Assembly: GCA_014526335.1 (NCBI GenBank)
Contig: JACTAT010000242.1
Location: 31,193-95,192, forward strand
DNA length: 64,000 bases
DNA from: Chrysaora quinquecirrha
Taxonomy: Eukaryota; Cnidaria; Scyphozoa; Semaeostomeae; Pelagiidae
Direction of reading: 5' to 3'
This document shows, one piece after another, positions 1 through 14,700 of this stretch. Both the position numbers and the translations under genes were made by a program. The first letter of the stretch is position 1. Every line of letters starts with the position of its first letter. The notes under the pieces are model-generated. The model did not search any database. It worked only from the letters and a program-made list of their open reading frames with translations, and was not told the origin of the DNA.

Positions 1-61
1 TAAAATGTTATCCCATCCACAGATCTAAGTACAGCACAATACAAAACTCTGAAATACTTAC

Positions 62-2713
62 CTATACCCACAAGAAGCTCGCGCAATCGATCCCTTCTTT
101 CTGCAGGTCCTTCTCCAAACAAACCTATGACAAGAATGGAATGCATGAATAAACTTATATACAAACCACACTTACAGTATACCATAATTGGGAATGTAAA
201 ACTAGATCATTTGAAAGGTTGTAGCAAGGTACAAGACACCATGTCTGCAGTCTTGAGGCAGTATTACCGAATTCAATCTATCAATCTGCCAATTATTACA
301 GATTATTTAAGACACTGCCAAATGAGTGAGTTAGATCACTGGAATGAAATAGCAAGACTCAGGCACGAGGCTACATGTCTATTCCAGTACAATTTGAAGG
401 CTTTAAGCCAAAACACAAAGAAATCCCTTGGCTTAGCTTAGAAGGTCACTACTTCGAATCTCAGTTGAGGTTACTTTATTATTTGTGACTAAATATGTAT
501 CCCATGTCAGCTTATATACAGTTCACTATGATTTGTTTTCGAGAATTCCATAACACTCAACAGACAAATTTTGGCAAATTTCAACAACAGTGGCTATTCT
601 TTGACAGCATGAATATTTGGCACTATATTAACTTACATATTGGATGTCCAAGTTCTCTAAGTCTAGACTTCACCATTGAATCATCAGTTGGTACTGCAAT
701 AGCTCTTGCCTAAAAATAGAGTGATGCATTATTAGTTTCTACTGGATAAAACATGACATGACAGCAACACTGACACAACTTGCATTTCAAACTTCAAAGA
801 ACCATTTCATTTCTACTTCAATTAGATTACTCACTCTCTTCCTCTTTTCAAATTCTGCCAAAAGTTCCAGGTGACGATCACTTGTTTCTTCCATATTTAG
901 CTCCATAGTTTCAGCTAAAATAGTCAAGAATGTAACAAAGTGTATAAATCCAATGCAAAAAATCCCAGGAAATCAAAAAAGTATGAAAATGGCACATCAA
1001 ATGTGGTGTTTAAGATTTTCTGAAATCCAGTACTTTACAAAGGAATCAGTTTCACACATGAGAGAACCTATTTAATCAAAAGTGCAATACTTTTCCTTCC
1101 TTATGCATAACTCACGAAAATTTCACAATGGAAGGGCATTTGACCTTGTTTTACGGACATTTTGCAAGCACACTTGGCTGAAAATAGCATACCTGACCCT
1201 TGAAATGTTATCATACCAGCACGCACCAGATTTTGTTGAAACCTGCCATAAAATCCAGACTAGCTACTTACCCTGCAAGAGGGGGAGAAGGAAGACAGCC
1301 TCTCTGTACAGTCTGGCATGTGCAGGTGCAGCACAACAGGACAATAGAAAAGAACATTGGTAATGGGCTTCTGCAAGCATGAGATCTTCAAAACTGATAT
1401 ACTCTACTCCCGGCCAGACTTGCAGAACCATCAAGGAGAGTGCTTTGGCTTTTCCAGTCTGGGGAGTAGGGCAGTTCACAATGAGAACTTGTGGGTGCAG
1501 AAGCATATTTCTGTTGTTTTTTCTGTTGTTCTACTGTTTATCCAGTGCGTGGAAACGCCATACTACAGTATTGCTATCGTGTGGTCTAACATTGCGGATC
1601 ACGTATCATGCGCTTCGCACCATGCTTGCTATTGAGGTGTATTGCGGACCCCTCGATTGTCTATCGTGGGCTTCTTCTCTGACCTCCACAATCCAATCAC
1701 GGGCCCCTTGATCCAATCGTGAGCTCCAAGATCCTATCAAGATGCGATCGAATCAAGATCTCTCTATGAAACTGCTGTTTGATATCTGAACAATACCCTA
1801 ACAAAATAAAGTAGTCCCATCTAATCCCCAACATGAATACGAAATCCTTATGGGTCACTATCAAGTTTTCCACCAGGTGTGAAGAACATGTGTAGGCAAC
1901 AAAAAAAAACTTAGCAATCAATGTTTTGGTAATGTATTCTATTGCCCTGGGACCCTTACGCATGATTGGCGAAATTTGAAAGTGCTGTTTGAAAATATAT
2001 GAGAAAATCACACGATAAATCCAAAGTTTTACTAACAGATTGCCAAGGAAATTTTTATCAAAGGTTTCTATCATTATTAAACAAAAAGGGAATTCTGGAC
2101 TACTGTATAGGGAAATTGGACGGCAACAGGCAGAAAAGTTGTGATGTTGTGTTATCCTATAAAGATGCTTTCTAGTGCTTTCCCTAACTTCCTTCATTCC
2201 CGATATATAACAATTGAGATTGCGTACACCTCGCTCGAGATTGCGGACCCATCAATCGACATTGCGGAGCAAGAGGATCACATGGATCGAGGGGTCTATC
2301 AGACTATCACGGACCTCACGATCTGAAAGCTCTATTGAGGGGTCCGCGATAGCATCGTGGATTGTGGGCATCGTGCAAAATCTGGCAACGCGATGTTAGA
2401 CCATGCGATGATAGCAGTACTGTGCGCATGTTGGTGACTTTTTGCTGGTTTGCTTTTCTGAATACAAACCTTCAGCAATATTGATATTCCCAGCCTTTAT
2501 GGCCTCTGCAATCGGATCACTTATTCGGCCTTTAACTGAGTCATCCTCATCATCATTATCACCATCACTCTGACCATCTTCAGACCTAGGCCCTTTAAGT
2601 TGTTGCCCATTTGCTGCGAAAAGATTCTCTTTAACTTTCTCTTCCAAGCTTCCAAAGTAGATTCTTTGCTTCTTCGGCATTGGTAGATCATCTTCTTCGT
2701 CTGAGAAAGACAT
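62..2713 (-). CDS. PRPF4: PRPF4 (U4/U6 snRNP protein Prp4), 5' part; exons 1-4, gene continues off left edge
   Basis: PRPF4 is a WD40 protein of the U4/U6 and U4/U6.U5 tri-snRNP, needed for pre-mRNA splicing in the nucleus. Exons on the minus strand: 2713-2470 (start codon 2713-2711), 914-835, 709-637, 124-62; phases 1, 0, 1, 1 all join cleanly. Exon 1 has an acidic start, a KKQRIYFGSLEEK motif and the IKAGNINIAE motif seen in PRPF4 N-termini. Exon 2 gives LAEFEKRKR, exon 3 VPTDDSMVKSRLRELGHPI, exon 4 CLFGEGPAERRDRLRELL: together the SFM/PRP4 domain that precedes the WD40 repeats, which must lie beyond position 1. Donors are GTTTGT, GTGAGT, GTAAGT and GTAAGT; acceptors end in TAG. Intron 1 carries an inverted-repeat transposon (1564-2423). 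Order of motifs, phase and splice sites are seen directly; the name rests on recalled family similarity. Confidence 0.92.
1564..2423. mobile_element. Inverted-repeat DNA transposon, non-autonomous, in PRPF4 intron 1
   Basis: The left end (from 1564, ACAGTATTGCTATCGTG then TGGTCTAACATTGCG) is matched in reverse complement at the right end (to 2423), about 35 bp with few mismatches. The interior has subterminal copies of a GATTGCGGACC / CGAGGGGTC motif in both orientations at about 1640-1720 and 2210-2345. There is no transposase ORF. Exact ends are uncertain by a few bases. Confidence 0.65.
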
Positions 2714-3248
2714 TTTGAAATAGAGATTTAGCACAATCTACAATTTTTTGATGGAGCAAATATTTTATGCCTATATTTAATTAATGTCTTCTGCCCTGCA
2801 AGCATGAGCAATCAGCGGGAGGGGCGAGCAAGAATATTATCAACCAAAATTAGATATCTGGAATGGTCACAGGGACACAATGAATGTTCGCGCCAAAATT
2901 GTCTCAGATCTCTGAGATCGAGTTTTGACAAGCTTTTAAGTTTTTTGGCTGAAAATTGACTGAATTTGGTCGTTATTTGGTGTTTTTGAATTCAATAGCT
3001 TTGAAAAATAGATTTAAAAACGTCTTTTGATGCCAAATGGTAAGAACCAAAACGCAGGATGGTCGCTTTGGAGGAGCTATTGCTATTGCATTTCCTCAGC
3101 TTCACATCGAGGCGAAGACCGAACACAAAAACAAAATTGGTTCAATTTGACAAACCAAAGGGGAAATACCCTGGTACCCTGGCAAATTTATAATCTGTTT
3201 GTAGTGTAAAGCTAGGCCTCAGTTGATCGATGCAATACTCTCGTAATA
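2714..3248. promoter_or_regulatory. Shared divergent promoter region of PRPF4 and ZER1
   Basis: The two start codons face away from each other and are 535 bp apart. No TATA box is obvious. A GCGCCAAA sequence at 2890-2897 matches the E2F-type consensus in reverse (TTTGGCGC), but a match that short may be chance. Both 5' UTRs must lie here. Confidence 0.5.
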
Positions 3249-6200
3249 ATGATCCCAACATTGAAGAACCTGGTAATTGAAACCTGCGTCAAGAAACTTG
3301 AAGATTCATTGCTTGAAAAGTCAGATGACGACGAATTACCAGTCACAGCATTGACTATGGTCACAGCGCGCGTTGCACCGCACCTGAAGAATGACGTTTA
3401 TCTTCCAGCTACCCTTTGTGAACCAATTTTGCAAACTGTGCTAAAGAAACACGGCTCAGATTTCCTCAAACTATTCAGGGATCGAAATAGATGCGAGCTG
3501 AAAATACTGGATTTATCGAATGCAAATTTGAGAGATCAGTCGCTTTTGACAGGATTACTTGAGCATTCCCTTGAAGAACTTAACCTATCAAACACTGTAT
3601 TGCGATCAGAGACTGCCAATAAACTAAAGAAACTTTCAAACTCATTGAGGGTGCTTAATCTATCTCGAACTGTCAGCTCTTGGAAAAGGAATGGAGCTCC
3701 ATTTCTGAAAAGCTTACAAAAGTTAACAAGACTAGATGTTAGCTTTGTCACTGAAAGTGGACAAGATGACTGTTTGAAAAACATTTCAACCCTGAAATTC
3801 CTGGAATGGCTTGACCTTTCTGGCTGGCATATAACAGATATTACTCCACTTGTCAATCTCTCAAGGTAAACAAGTGGATCAATATGACAAAATAAAGCTC
3901 TGGGGGTAATGGGTCAACTCACATACATAGGTGATGTGGTCGAGTAGTTAAGGTGCTCGTCTCGCGATCTAAGATCATGGGTTCAAATCTCATTGGGACA
4001 TCACTTTTCACAAGCGTACAGTCAACTCAGCAGTCCACCCTTCCGAGATGGGTAAATGGCTACCCAGGGTATTCGTTCTAGCATATCTGTCTGGGGACAC
4101 AAGCTGCAGGTCCTTCACCAGCTGTACAGCTGCCCTACATCCCGACCTGTGTTAACAAATAAAAATTGCTTGCTTCCTTGCTTGCTCACCACACTACCAA
4201 CTCATCACAGACAATCTACAGCAGACCCAGTTAAGTTGCCTTGTCAAAAAATGACTCCTCACATTTTCCTGTACAGTTGGCTGAATCTATCAGCGTGAAA
4301 ACAGAGGCTGGGGGTAGCACTACAAATATTTGGGGATTTACCCATGACAAGCCTCCTAGAAAGCTTTTATGAGATTTTCATGAAGAAAAATCTATCCAGT
4401 TTTTTTTATTTGAATTCTTAACTGCGGGAAACATACAAACAATGAGTGGCCAATTGACCTTAAATTTGGGGCAACTTTGTCCTATATCCAGAGATTTTTC
4501 CACTGCTTCTCACAATTTAAAAACAATGTGTATTATCCATCCATGGTATGGCCAACCATGCAGTTACAGTAGATTACTCTTGAATTTCTTTACTATTCTA
4601 CCAGTGCTAACATATATACAAATAATAATACTTACATATCTTTTTATTATAGTTCACTTAAGAGCTTATATCTCTTTGAAGTATGCAAATATCCTTTAGT
4701 AAAGAACCAGCTTAGTGGTTTTCTTCAGAATATGACATCACTAACACATTTGGACATTTCAAGAGAAATTGAAAATCAGGAAAGGCAGCCACCTGGACAG
4801 CCAGGAGAACAGGAAGCTCCTTCCCAGCAAGGATACTTGACCAGAGATTTTATTGAAGCAATTGCAGCACTGCCGAATCTTGTCTATCTTGATATTTCAG
4901 GTAAGGCTGTATAGTGTTTTGTTAACAAAAAAGCCCAGTCAATTCAAGGTTCTGAAGCATGTGGAAGTTTGGCCCTGAAAGTCTCTAAGCATGGGTTGAA
5001 TTTTAGCAAAACCCCTGTATAACAGGGTGTGCAGTTGAAGAAAAGTAAGAATATTCATTTTAATTGATTATGAATAATGTCAAAGTTGTTTGATGTGCAA
5101 TGTCAAGCAATAATATAGTCTAAAAAGTCTTATTACTCTCATATTTTGCTTGTTATTGCCCATGATATATGATAAATTATGTTTCTTGTGGTACCCATGT
5201 ATAGCAAGACAACAAATTTTTTAACCCATTTGTACCAATATCTCAAATTTTTTAACCCAATTTAGCTCCTGATGCAATTTTTTATATATTTTACTACCCA
5301 TGTGTAAAGATTCTTTACGAAAAATCAACCCATATTTAGGGAAATTGGCACTGAAAAAGTTACCCATTTGGGTGGCACGTCTAGTATAACGAGCAATGGA
5401 AGTTCCCCCTGGGAGCATCTCTGCCCAGTCTGTGTCTACAATATAACTGGGTGGGTCTGTTAAGTCTTGGCAGCACATCCCTCTTCATCCATAAGTGGTG
5501 AATCCCCCTGGGTCCAAAACTGGGTAAACTTTATGTCATAGCCAAATAATTTTCTGATGTTTGTCCTCTGAGGAAAGTTAGACAGGAAAGCCTTCAGTAT
5601 GTTAAATATTATTTTGCTTTTGATAATGATTTTGAAATTTTGTGGATTATTTTGCTCCTATATTATTCTTAAATTAAAAAAAGTAGCTCTGTATTTCTTC
5701 AGATTTTGATTTCATTAAGTATTCTTTGCTTCCATTAGGTTGTAGAGGTCTTCTGCAGCCTGATCTTGATGCGTTAAACTTAGATAAGCTAAGTTTTCTT
5801 GGGCTTTTCAAAACAGGTCTGGAGTTTTATCAAAATATTCCTGTTCAAACGGTAAGTGCTGTTGTAACGTTCTAAGATAGAATAATAGAATATAATCTGT
5901 ATTTGTCAATATGGCGAACACTTGGGTAGATTTTTTCACAAATGGCAATGGCATACCACCATACACGTTTTTTTTTTATAAGAAACCTAGCTCGGGGCCT
6001 AATTCTAAAAGTTTCTTAATTTTTGGCCCAATTTTAGTTCTAAAAGTTTCTTAACAGTTTCTTAATTAATTGTAATAAATTGCAGTAAAAACGACAAAAA
6101 ACCTTCTGTGGGATACAGTATTGCTGATAGGTGCGAGAAATCGCACGAAATTAGCCACGCTGGTGCGAGAAATCGCATGGAAATGCTTGAGAACTAATTG

Positions 6201-8723
6201 CTACCTCCACAAATGTGAATCAGTATGTTGGAAAACGGACGCAAAAATTTCTACAGTTTCCTATCTTCCTCCTCGTAGTTCTAAAAGTTTCTTAACTTTT
6301 TGGGTGTCTAGTTCTAGGTTTCTTATAAACCGGTTTCTTATAAAAAAAAAACGTGTAGATGGGATTTGAATCTGGACTGCATAACCAGAGAACCAACGAA
6401 GTGTCCACTGAGCTAAAGCGCTCAATGAAATCGCCGAGTAACCTCTGGAAAAATCTATCTTAGTGTTCGCCATTCATGACAAATATATATAATTATGTAG
6501 TGTGCTGAAGATGGCTCAACATAGCCGAGACATAAAGCCAAACGGAGGAAAACCTTAGACTGTATGACTTGGAGAGTTACTCGGCGATTTCATTGAGCTC
6601 TATAGCTCAGTGGAAACGTCGTTGGCTCTCTGGTCTCTGGTCAGGCAGTCCAGGCTCGAATCCCATCTATTGTGGTATGTCACTTGCAGAGTATAATCTG
6701 TTTTATTTTGTCCGTTTACCATAGACGTTTAATTATTTTTGACATTGTATGTTGGCGTTAATCAGAGAGCGGCGTTTCATGGAAAGTGGGAATTTGCACT
6801 TTTATTTGAAATATCAATTTCACTGTTCGTTAAAGTCGTTAAGATATTGTTAGCGAATAGACGTAAAGTCTTATAATGCCCTCTTCAGGAAGCATGACCA
6901 ACTTGCTACACTGCCAATTCGCCACAGTCAAGTTGCGGCACATCTTGTCAACTAGTTGCGGCACATCTTGTCAACTTTAGATACTGCTGTCCTGTATGGG
7001 GATCTGTAGGAATGACTGCTCTGCAGAAGCTACAGAAATTACAAAGCCGGGCAGCTAGAATAGTTACAAACAGTCCTTATGATGCTCATTCCGAAACTTT
7101 AATACAAAAACTTGGATGGCTTACCATTAAGCAGCTAATAGAGTCAGAAACTGCTAAGGTTGTTTTCAAGGCTCTCCACGATGAGGCTCCTGATTACTTG
7201 AAAGGACTATTTCATAGGCTGTCTGACACTCAATGCAGGGTGTTACGTAATTCCAGGACTGATCTACATATTCCTCTGTTTAAAACGTCTTCAGGGCAGA
7301 AAAGTTTTAAATTTAGAGGAGCGCGTACTTGGAACAACCTTAGCAATGAGGCAAAAAGAGCAAACTCATTTTTGGCTTTTAAGTCAAAATTATAAAAAAT
7401 ACGTCTCTACGATGATGCCACCATGGCAGCAAGTATTCACTTTCCGTTGCAATTTCAAACTGTCTTTTTTTCACAGAAGTATTTTAATAGATGTATAAAT
7501 ATACTTACGTAAATGGAATCATTTTATATTATAAATAGCTAGGTTAATAAACAGGGCAGTTTGTAAACCAATTTTCACAAAATTGTTTTAACTTTACCCT
7601 GTATATAGAAAATAAAATGAATGAAATGAAATGAAATAGTCTCTTCAAAAGATGACTCGCCACACTTAACTTGACAAGTCGGCTCTATCAGCGTGATGAA
7701 CGGGGGTTTGGAGGTTTTGTGAATAAATCGCTGAAAAGCCTTCTAGAAAGCTCTTATGAGAGTTTTAAACTAAAGCGAGTTGACCACCAAGGTGTGGCGA
7801 GTTGACTAGAAGAGGGGGGCTTTGAGGGGGGTATCAAAACCCAAAAACCCGGAAGAAAATTAGGGCAAGCCCGAAAACCCGGATGTCCTTAGTTCCAACA
7901 ACTGTTTTAATAGTTTTACACATTGATATCCTTTGTGAGGATTGAAAACCCGCACATTTTTACTATAATACTCGAAATTCGAGCTTAAAAAATGGCAAAA
8001 CCCGTTGCCCGTTAAATATACTTGACCCGAAAACCCGCACGATTTTTTGGAAAAACCCGAAAACCCGAGGGCGAAATCGGCCAAACCCGCAACCCGTAAA
8101 ATCCCAAAGCCCCACTCCTAGAACACAGTGGCGATTTGCCTTGAAATGTATGGTGACTTGGTCCTGTGGCGAGTTGGCAGTGTGGCAAGTCGACTAGCAA
8201 CCGCCAGTAATTGTGAAGCCATGTTAGTTAATAATGTTAATGTAGGAGTCTATAGAAGTAATGGATTCAGATTTTCTATGCTATTTAGATAACTGGCGCA
8301 GCAAGTGAGAAGCAGCTTCTTGTCGCGTTGGAAGTTTACGTACGAAGACCTTCATACATAGAGATTTGCTTAAACCTTCTTGGAAAACGTATATATCAAA
8401 ACGACTGCTCTTCTTACGAGAGAACATTACAGGTAGAATTTGATCATTCCTTTCCATTTCAAATTATATCATCCGTCATCCGTCCCTCTTATAATATGTA
8501 CCATTAAATCATTTTAATCATTAGTCCTTCAATGTGCAGAGCAGGGTTCATGGATCAATTATGAATCAACAAATTGTTTTTGTATTGCCTTAACCGTACT
8601 GAACAGCTTCTTCTTTAAACATGTTAGGCATCAACATAAATTTTAAGCTCCCCAGGCCGTATAATCGGTGTTGTTTTGTACTGCGAATGTTGCTGAGATA
8701 AGGGATAAATTGTGGGGAATGGC

Positions 8724-8775
<52 letters not shown>

Positions 8776-11700
8776 TTTTATTTATACACGAAAAACCCTT
8801 CAGTGATAGTATATAAATTACAAGAATAAAGTATTTAAGTCTAAATTTTGAAAACTTTGATTGAAGAAAATGCTGCTGTTCTTCCAGGGCGTCGTGTTCT
8901 GTTTTCGTTTTCAAGCCCTAATCAGAAACATCTTTGAATTGAACATACTTTAAAAAAATCTTTTTCGTCCGACACTCCTCAGAGTATTAACGTCAAAAAC
9001 AGACCGAAATAACTGGCTGAGGCGAAAGGGTGGAATTATGTGCGGATATACACGCTTTTTTCTATAAAGAACCGCGTTATAAGGAACCTACAGGTAGAAA
9101 GCCCGAAAATTTAAAGAACTTACACTACTAAAGAGAAAATCATTAAGGAACTTTTCAATGTTGAATGTTTACTGTAAATAATCAAGAATTATAAAGCCGG
9201 TTCCATTCATTTGCTGTCGAAAACCACGTAAATTGTACGTTAAGCATGTATCAAATGTTTCCTTGAGTACACGCATTTTTTTTTATAAGGAAGTGCTTTA
9301 TAAGGAAGGTAGTACTCGGATAGGCAAAAACTTAAGGAATTCCAGTACTGGATCGGAGACTAATAAGGAATATGACTTTATTAAAAATGATGAAGTCTTA
9401 TGAAGCTGAACATTTACATGTATAAAACGAGCAAGCAACACTCTTATTGTCTGTGGTTTAATTAGTATTCATTTCTATTCGTCTTCTGACACCTTCATGT
9501 CCCTATATTCCCTTGTCCCTAGGTTTATTTTTAAGAAACAAGTATAAAAGTTAAGGAATTGCTAAGGAATTTTCAGTACTCAAATCTGGCTGTCAGTTAA
9601 GGAATTTTCAGTACTGGGCCTGAGCCGAACTTCCTTATAAAAAAAAATGCGTGTAGTCTCGAGCTTGCTCACATGGGGCTCACATGCAAGTATCTCTCTT
9701 TTATTGTTAAGACCACTGTAGGTACAGTTAAAATTAAGGAGCTATTTCGAAACTTTTTGAACTACAATTGCCTCAGAAAAGGTCCAAAAATAAGGAACTT
9801 TAAGAACTAGGCCTTGAGGTGGGTTCCTTATAAAAAAGCGTGTAAATTCTGCTGTATCCTGTGATCCGATTGATGCTCGAAACGCAAAACCAATCCAGCC
9901 TCACCTTTCTGAATCCGCATCTGGGTATTAACTCCCCCTTTAGTCAATTGTTTCCGTCTTTTTCTGACGTTTCTACTGTGAAGAGTTTCAGAAGAAAAAA
10001 AGCTTTAGAGTATTTCCGAAGATGTTTCCGATATTAATATAATTTTTGAAACTTTGTACAGATCAAGTATACACGCTTTTTTTTATAAGGAACCTACCTC
10101 ATGGCCTAGTTCTTAAAGTTCCTTGTTTTCGGGCCTCTTTTGAGGCCATTGTAGTTCCAAAAGTTCCTTAATAGTTCCTTAATTTAAACTGCACATACAG
10201 TGGTAATAATAAAAGAGAGACATTTGCATGTGAGAAAAGCTCGAGACTACTCAAAGAAACATTGGATACATGCTCAACGTACAATTTATGTGTTTTTCTA
10301 CTGCAAATGAATGGAACCGGCTTTATAATTCTTGATTATTTACAGTAAACATTCAACATTGAAAAGTTCCTTATTGATTTTCTCTTTAGTAGTATAAGTT
10401 CTTTAAAGTTTCGGGCTTTTGACATGTAGGTTCCTTATAAAGTGGTTCCTTATAAAAAAAAGCGTGTAAGGGTAACTGGATAAGTCCAGGGATCTCTTAG
10501 TACTGCCTAGCAACCATTGTTTATCAACTCGATACTGGTGATTTATTCTCATCATTGGGGCCTTAAACTGGGCGGCCCAAACGTCAAAATGTCCTTCGCT
10601 TTTGGAAGTTAAAAGAGAAACGAAGATTTTTTCGCAGACCTTAAGTCTAAAGCATTGAAAAACCCAAAAAAACGAGAAATCCAGGAGGGGGCTGGAGAAA
10701 ATTTTTAAACAGTTCAGTGTTAACAGTTTAGTGTACAGAAAGCTCAGTGTGAATGGCGATATTCATTGTATGGCAAACTCTGCAGCTGCAACTATTTTCA
10801 GACAGAAATTACACATCAGCGCTATCCGCATGAATTTTAGTTCGGCTCTAAATTTTTTCACATTGTAAACGCTTTTATCCTCATTTCTTGTCCGCATTAA
10901 TTGTGCGTCATTGTTGCCAAGAATTTCAAGAGTTTAAATGTGTCATGTGTGTTTGTTAGGTACTAAGTAGACGAAATTGTTCCGGCAAAGTGTAAACGGT
11001 TTCCAAAAATTGATTAATTTTTTACACCAAAGTTTAAACGCAAACCGAACTGGATAATTTTTATGCGGATATCATTTATCCGGCACAGTGTAAACGGGGT
11101 CTAACCCACTTAATTATAGCAACCATGCTTTTCACTAACTCGAATTACTTCTCCATAAAACAGCCTTAATCGACCGGTGTAGAGCAGTTGGTAGCTTCAC
11201 GTCCTGGGATTAACTCTTCAAAGTGAATAGCGAACCCCTGTCCTTATTAAACCAGATTAAATCATGTTTAATGGTGGAAATTGCTAATAAATACAATACG
11301 AATAACAAATAACTGTCTTTTTACTTCTTAGTTGGTTGTCGCGGCAGCAAAAGAAAATCTACGTTCTGGACATATACAGACAGAAGCAACGTATGTCTAC
11401 AGTATTGTTATTGGCCTATAAGTCTTGGTCTTTTTTTAGAGATCAGTGGAGTGTCGTCGTGGTATTTAGATTGTTTTACGTTTTGATATTTAGGCTACGT
11501 TAACACGAGAGAAAGTGGATCGGATCCAAAGTGGTTCGGACCCAGAAGTTCTAGTTTTGGTGCGGATAGGCCGATCCACTTTTGGGTCTAGCAATTGACG
11601 CATGCGTGGTTACTGAATATTTCTAAAGTAGTTGTAATCATATTTTCAAGGAGATCCAGTTTTGGATCGGATCTACCTGTTTACACGGTGCAAAAATAGA

Positions 11701-14700
11701 TCGGATCTAAACTGGAACGCTCTCCAAAGCGATCCAAAAGTAGGTCGGTTCGCGGACCAAAAGTGGATCGGGTCTATGAATTATGTGTGAACGCAAGGCC
11801 TATCCGTACCAAAAGTGGATCGGATCAACTTTAGATCCGATCCATTTTTGCTCGTGTAAAAGGGGTCTTACTGGCGCAAAGTCTCCTTAAAGCTGACGGT
11901 TTTCACTCGTGGCTGTCGTAATTATTTTTGCCGCGAAAATAATTGTCATGTGATAACTCTTTCAAGCTATGATTGGATCGTTTCTTAAACAGCGCTGAAA
12001 TGTAGACCGAGCACTGTTTACACTGTTTACCCCGACCTTTCTAGAACTGTAGTTTTTAATATGCTCTTAGGCAAGAAAGAAGCGTAACAGCGCTGTATGT
12101 GAAGGAGCATTCGCATATCGTAGCATCACAGCCCAGTTAGCCAGTTATTTAGATAGGAAATGAAAGAGATAAGGCGCCCAGCGGGATCCGCAGCAACTTC
12201 AGCATCAATCTCTAGACTTACTACATGAGTCGTAGTTATCGCCATTGAGTCTATGCTAGACGCTCAGACTTCTCTGAGCAAACAGCCGTATGGTTGTTGT
12301 TGTTGTTGCTGTTTGCGAAGAGCGGGGCTCATGTCATAAGTCTAATCACTCTCTAGACTTCAGCGTATAGGCTAAAGTATAGTTTATTTGGATAATGGTC
12401 ACAGGAAGCAACTGTTAGGATTTGATAAAGGGTGGAACTAAGGTTTAAGGACTAAGGCAAGGCAACATGAGTCGTACGTGTATCAATGTATCAACATTTG
12501 TCAATCAAGTATCTTACTCAATCCCAGAAATCTGGTTGAATAACATCAAAAAAAAAATTGCACTGAACGCAATCTTGGCGCCACAAATCTTAGAAATTGA
12601 GCGCCAAAAGTTTCCATGCTTCCTCGCAGGTCCGGTCAATTTCACACCTTTCGATCCGACCTTTCCAATAAATAGGAAAGAAACCACAAATTTCATTGCC
12701 GGATGATGGGAGACGGATCTGTCCCGAAACGTTGCCCAACTAAATATCAAAGGCTTGTCATGATAAGTGGTGACTATATGTCTAATATGGTGTCAGAAAC
12801 AGCCTTGATAAGTCCGAATATGTTTACTATGAGTCGTACGGTTAGGTAGAACTTATTACACGAGTCGTAGTTTTCCTTACTCTGATAGGCTAATCTGATT
12901 AGGCCAGTCTGATAGGTATTAGATCCCTCAGATCCACCTTGAGCATTAGGCCGTCTAATTCATTCTTTAGGTGAATGGTTGTTGTTGTTGCGTAAGGTTT
13001 CCGATGCTGTCTGCGAAGAGAAGAACTTACGTAATGGGCCTACGGGTTTCATTGTAGGGTTGTTCCTCATGACCACCACGCTTTAATTTACCCTTGCCAT
13101 GCTTCTTTGCCCATGCCATTTTTCAGCAATTATTTAAGAAACTTGATCCAATTTTCTTAAGTTTTGGATGGCTCATCTTGTTTTATTTTCTTTTAGTTAT
13201 TGCATGAACCGTTTGTTGCTGCATATGCAAGATCAAACTTATAGTTTGGAGTTGCGAAGGTATGTAACTTAACAAACAAGCTTTTCCAGATTTGCCAGGT
13301 GCGGTTCAAACCATAGTCAATAGAATAAACACAGGTCTGGAAGCATATTGTTGTAGGTTATTGTTCGGTTGGTCTTCAGTCTCATGATCAAAATGTGTGC
13401 ATTGCGACGCTTATATAGCCATGTTAAGCCCCCAAAGTGCTTATTTAATTTTTGAAGTTTTCATGGGGGCCTATTTCAGAGAGCTACCGAAGTTAAAAAA
13501 AATGAAGTATATAAGATTAGGAAGTATAGCTAATCCTCATAGGGCATACTTAATAGCTATGAGACACTGCATTTCATTTTCCATGCTTACTTGAAGTAGC
13601 CAAAATAAAGGGGGGGGGTCAGTATATAGGGGCTTTTTTTTCAAATGGTGGCTTGATGGATAGGTGGCTTGATGGACTTACTAGAGCTTCTATGGTATCC
13701 GAAATCGCGAAATTTCCTGTAGAACAAGCTACATATCCCATACTGTTAAATAAAAGAATCGAGGCAGGACTTGCCTTGAGAGCTGCTGCAAGGGAATCAG
13801 CTTGAACTCCTTGCTATTTTAATTTCTGAAAATTTCTCGTCCTGTTCCTACATCCACTACGACTCTTAAGTCCCCAGGTTGCCACTTGCTACCAGAATAG
13901 ACCATTTCAACTAACGGCCTCGTTTTCAAAATAATTGAAAATTAGGTCATAGAGAACTTTCGACTTCAGATTCGAATTCAGCACCTTCTTTTTAGTGTTG
14001 TGGCAAATTTTTATGCTTCTAGTCCTTACAATGTTGATTTTATAGCGATTAAAAGTTTGAAAATTTATAAGGGATTTGACCGTGAAAAATGACTGAGGGT
14101 TTAAAATTTCACCCCGAGCGATTTTTCACGGTCAAATCCTTTATAACTTTTCAAACTTTCAATCGCTATAGAATGAACATGGTAAGGACTAGAAGCATAA
14201 AAATTTGCCTCAACACTAAAAAGAAGGTGCTGAATTCGAATCTGAAGTCGAAATTTCTCTATGACCTAATTTCCAATTATTTTGAAAACGAGGCCGTTAG
14301 TTGAAATGGTCTATGCTTAATGATTTTTAAGATAAATTTATTTCTTTATTCAGATTCACGATCTCAACTGTTTTGGATATAATGAACCTTCAAATGTCGG
14401 GTCTTATTCAAGGAAGATGCTGTCAATGTCTTTTATATTGTGGAGTACCTGATCATGTGGTAGGTGTTCCTTTAAACTTTCTTTAAATTCAAACAATGAC
14501 ATCTTAGCTTTGAAAAGGTTGTGGAAAAGAACTTAGTTCCACAGAAACACCGGTTCCCGTTAGATCACCTAAGAGAGCAGGATAGCGTAGTGGTTAGCAC
14601 TTGCGCCATTTGGGCTCAAGGTCTGTGGTTTAAATCCAGGCTAGGGAGCACAAATTTACAAGGTGTAAAAACCTTGCTCTCTGTGACATCGCACCAAGGT

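Noticed and set aside
3930..4005. Functional tRNA gene
   Set aside because: Acceptor arms pair and A/B boxes are present, but the anticodon arm is poor and a SINE body follows directly.
8624..8914. Leu-rich 96-aa minus-strand ORF
   Set aside because: The poly-Leu run is the (AAT)n microsatellite read in reverse.
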